Part shown: one piece after another, positions 6,287 through 6,756 of the stretch
Numbering within the stretch: the first letter of the stretch is position 1
How the letters are laid out: each line of letters begins with the position of its first letter
Assembly (NCBI GenBank): GCA_013694495.1
Contig: JACDCH010000126.1
Coordinates: 1-6,756 of the forward strand
Direction of reading: 5' to 3'
Source of the DNA: Acidimicrobiia bacterium
GTDB lineage: Bacteria > Actinomycetota > Acidimicrobiia > Acidimicrobiales > JACDCH01
Length of the DNA: 6,756 nucleotides
Translations under genes and position numbers: made by a program
The notes under the pieces: generated by a model
Seen by the model: the letters and a program-made list of their open reading frames with translations, nothing else
Databases searched by the model: none
Told to the model about the DNA's origin: nothing

Positions 6287-6308
6287 CACCTGTGTAGTTA
6301 CACATGTG
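6287..6308. promoter_or_regulatory. 22-bp dyad between macrodomain and whiB genes, candidate operator
   Basis: TGTGTA (6291-6296) and TACACA (6299-6304) are perfect inverted repeats around GT. The symmetry continues after one mismatch pair (6290/6305) with CAC (6287-6289) and GTG (6306-6308), so 9 of 10 arm pairs match. CACATGTG (6301-6308) is a second, overlapping palindrome. The site is noticeably AT-richer than its surroundings and lies 63 bases before the whiB ATG, directly before the preferred macrodomain start. This fits a binding site for a dimeric regulator acting on one or both genes. It is not a match to the CRP consensus (TGTGA-N6-TCACA), and I do not assign a regulator. Confidence 0.5.
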
Positions 6309-6360
6309 CTATGGCCGGCCGATGGGGGGTACTCCAGCGGCACACCGAAAGGCCATGGTG

Positions 6361-6367
6361 GGGAGGA
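6361..6367 (+). promoter_or_regulatory. Ribosome-binding site of whiB
   Basis: GGGAGGA ends 4 bases before ATG 6372, a strong Shine-Dalgarno match. It settles the start of the WhiB protein and rules out the ATGs at 6304, 6311, 6322 and 6355, which are all in other frames. It also shows that whiB has a leader, unlike the VWA gene. Confidence 0.75.
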
Positions 6368-6371
6368 CCAG

Positions 6372-6662
6372 ATGCACATCACGATCGTCGACGAGGAGCA
6401 GGATCGGCGGGCCGAGGCCTCGTGGCAGGACCTGGCCAACTGCCTCGGTGTCGACCCTGACCTCTTCTTCCCCGAGCGGGGCGCCTCGACGCGCGAGGCG
6501 AAGGAGGTGTGCCGGGGGTGCGAGGTGCGCGAGCACTGCCTCGAGTACGCCCTGGCCAACGGTGAGAAGTTCGGGATCTGGGGCGGCATGAGCGAGCGCG
6601 AACGGCGTCGCATCCGCCGCCAGCGGGCCATCGCCCGCCGTCAGACCGGCGCCGCCGGCTGA
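6372..6662 (+). CDS. whiB: WhiB-family iron-sulfur transcriptional regulator, WhiB/WhmD (WhiB2) type
   Basis: 96 residues. All four cluster-binding cysteines are present: C24, C47, C50 and C56, with spacing C-X22-C-X2-C-X5-C expected for a [4Fe-4S] cluster. The G-I-W-G-G turn is at 68-72 and a basic DNA-binding tail follows (ERERRRIRRQRAIARR). WhiB proteins are small cytosolic factors that bind the primary sigma factor region 4 and redirect transcription. Among subtypes, FFPERGASTREAKEVC, CLEYALANGEKFGIWGG and MSERERRRIRRQ look most like Streptomyces WhiB and mycobacterial WhiB2/WhmD, which control septation and development; WhiB1/WblE differs in these segments. The subtype is by eye and less certain than the family. 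It is preceded by a strong ribosome-binding site and a dyad at 6287-6308, is divergent from the macrodomain gene, and ends within the 3' end of a convergent gene. Confidence 0.93.
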   Translation: MHITIVDEEQDRRAEASWQDLANCLGVDPDLFFPERGASTREAKEVCRGCEVREHCLEYALANGEKFGIWGGMSERERRRIRRQRAIARRQTGAAG

Positions 6663-6756
6663 TCCCCCCGCCGGGCGAGCCGGGCCTCGATGGTCCGGTC
6701 GCCGGCGAGGTCGAGCTCGGCCCAGCGGGCCGGGTCGGTGCGGGCCAGCACCCGGG
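6641..6756 (-). CDS. C-terminal fragment of an unidentified protein
   Basis: An open frame enters from the right edge and ends at TGA 6641-6643; 37 residues are visible, containing RTDPARWAELDLAG and ARLARRGDQPAAPV. Nearly every codon before the whiB overlap ends in G or C and the composition is protein-like, which supports real coding rather than intergenic DNA. The family is not recognised from this short tail. Its last 22 bases overlap the end of whiB on the opposite strand, so the two genes converge with no space for a separate terminator. Confidence 0.45.
   Translation of the reverse strand, partial: RVLARTDPARWAELDLAGDRTIEARLARRGDQPAAPV

Noticed and set aside
6297..6311. Possible BldD-type binding site upstream of whiB
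   Set aside because: The first half (TTACACA) fits the known BldD half-site, but the second half is displaced by one base and mismatched, so it is not called.
1..6756. CRISPR array, insertion sequence, tRNA or toxin-antitoxin pair
   Set aside because: I looked for regularly spaced repeats, terminal inverted repeats with a transposase, tRNA cloverleaf sequence and paired small genes, and found none.

Overview
The window is about 70% or more G+C with almost exclusively G/C third codon positions. It carries a WhiB-family [4Fe-4S] regulator, a family confined to Actinobacteria and their phages, so the source is an actinobacterium. The style (a TANNNT -10 placed directly before start codons, many GTG starts, GTGA overlaps) would suit a deep-branching lineage such as Acidimicrobiia, but that placement is an inference and no taxonomic marker gene is present.

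Layout. Positions 1-3426 are five minus-strand genes, read from high to low coordinates: a DsbA/FrnE-like thioredoxin-fold oxidoreductase, a small two-helix YiaA/YiaB-type membrane protein, a Gfo/Idh/MocA NAD(P)-dependent sugar oxidoreductase, a DUF6807 ('PmoA') protein, and a cupin that runs off the left edge. The last three are joined by 4-base GTGA stop/start overlaps and look like one translationally coupled carbohydrate-processing module. Positions 3427-3502 are a compact divergent promoter region in which both genes have a TANNNT hexamer exactly 8 nt before the start codon, suggesting two face-to-face leaderless promoters. Positions 3503-5509 hold one large plus-strand gene, a 668-residue cytosolic VWA protein with an intact MIDAS metal site and a long charged, Met/Gln-rich helical N-terminal half. 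It resembles the actinobacterial Rv0959/COG4867 group, but no chelatase/MoxR-type AAA+ partner is visible here.

Positions 5510-5690 are a convergent intergenic region with imperfect GC-rich palindromes and a strong hairpin that could end transcription from both sides. Positions 5691 to about 6278 (minus) encode a MacroD-type macrodomain, a probable ADP-ribose/O-acetyl-ADP-ribose hydrolase. It is divergent from a WhiB gene at 6372-6662 whose sequence is closest to the WhiB/WhmD (WhiB2) septation-regulator branch. A 22-bp near-perfect dyad with core TGTGTA-GT-TACACA lies between these two genes and is the best operator candidate in the window. At the right edge, the C-terminal end of an unidentified minus-strand gene overlaps the 3' end of whiB tail to tail.

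Overall this is mostly ordinary chromosomal sequence with recognisable families. I see no CRISPR array, insertion sequence, tRNA/rRNA or defence island. The points worth a second look are the paired leaderless promoters, the whiB/macrodomain dyad, the VWA gene standing alone, and the coupled Gfo-DUF6807-cupin module.
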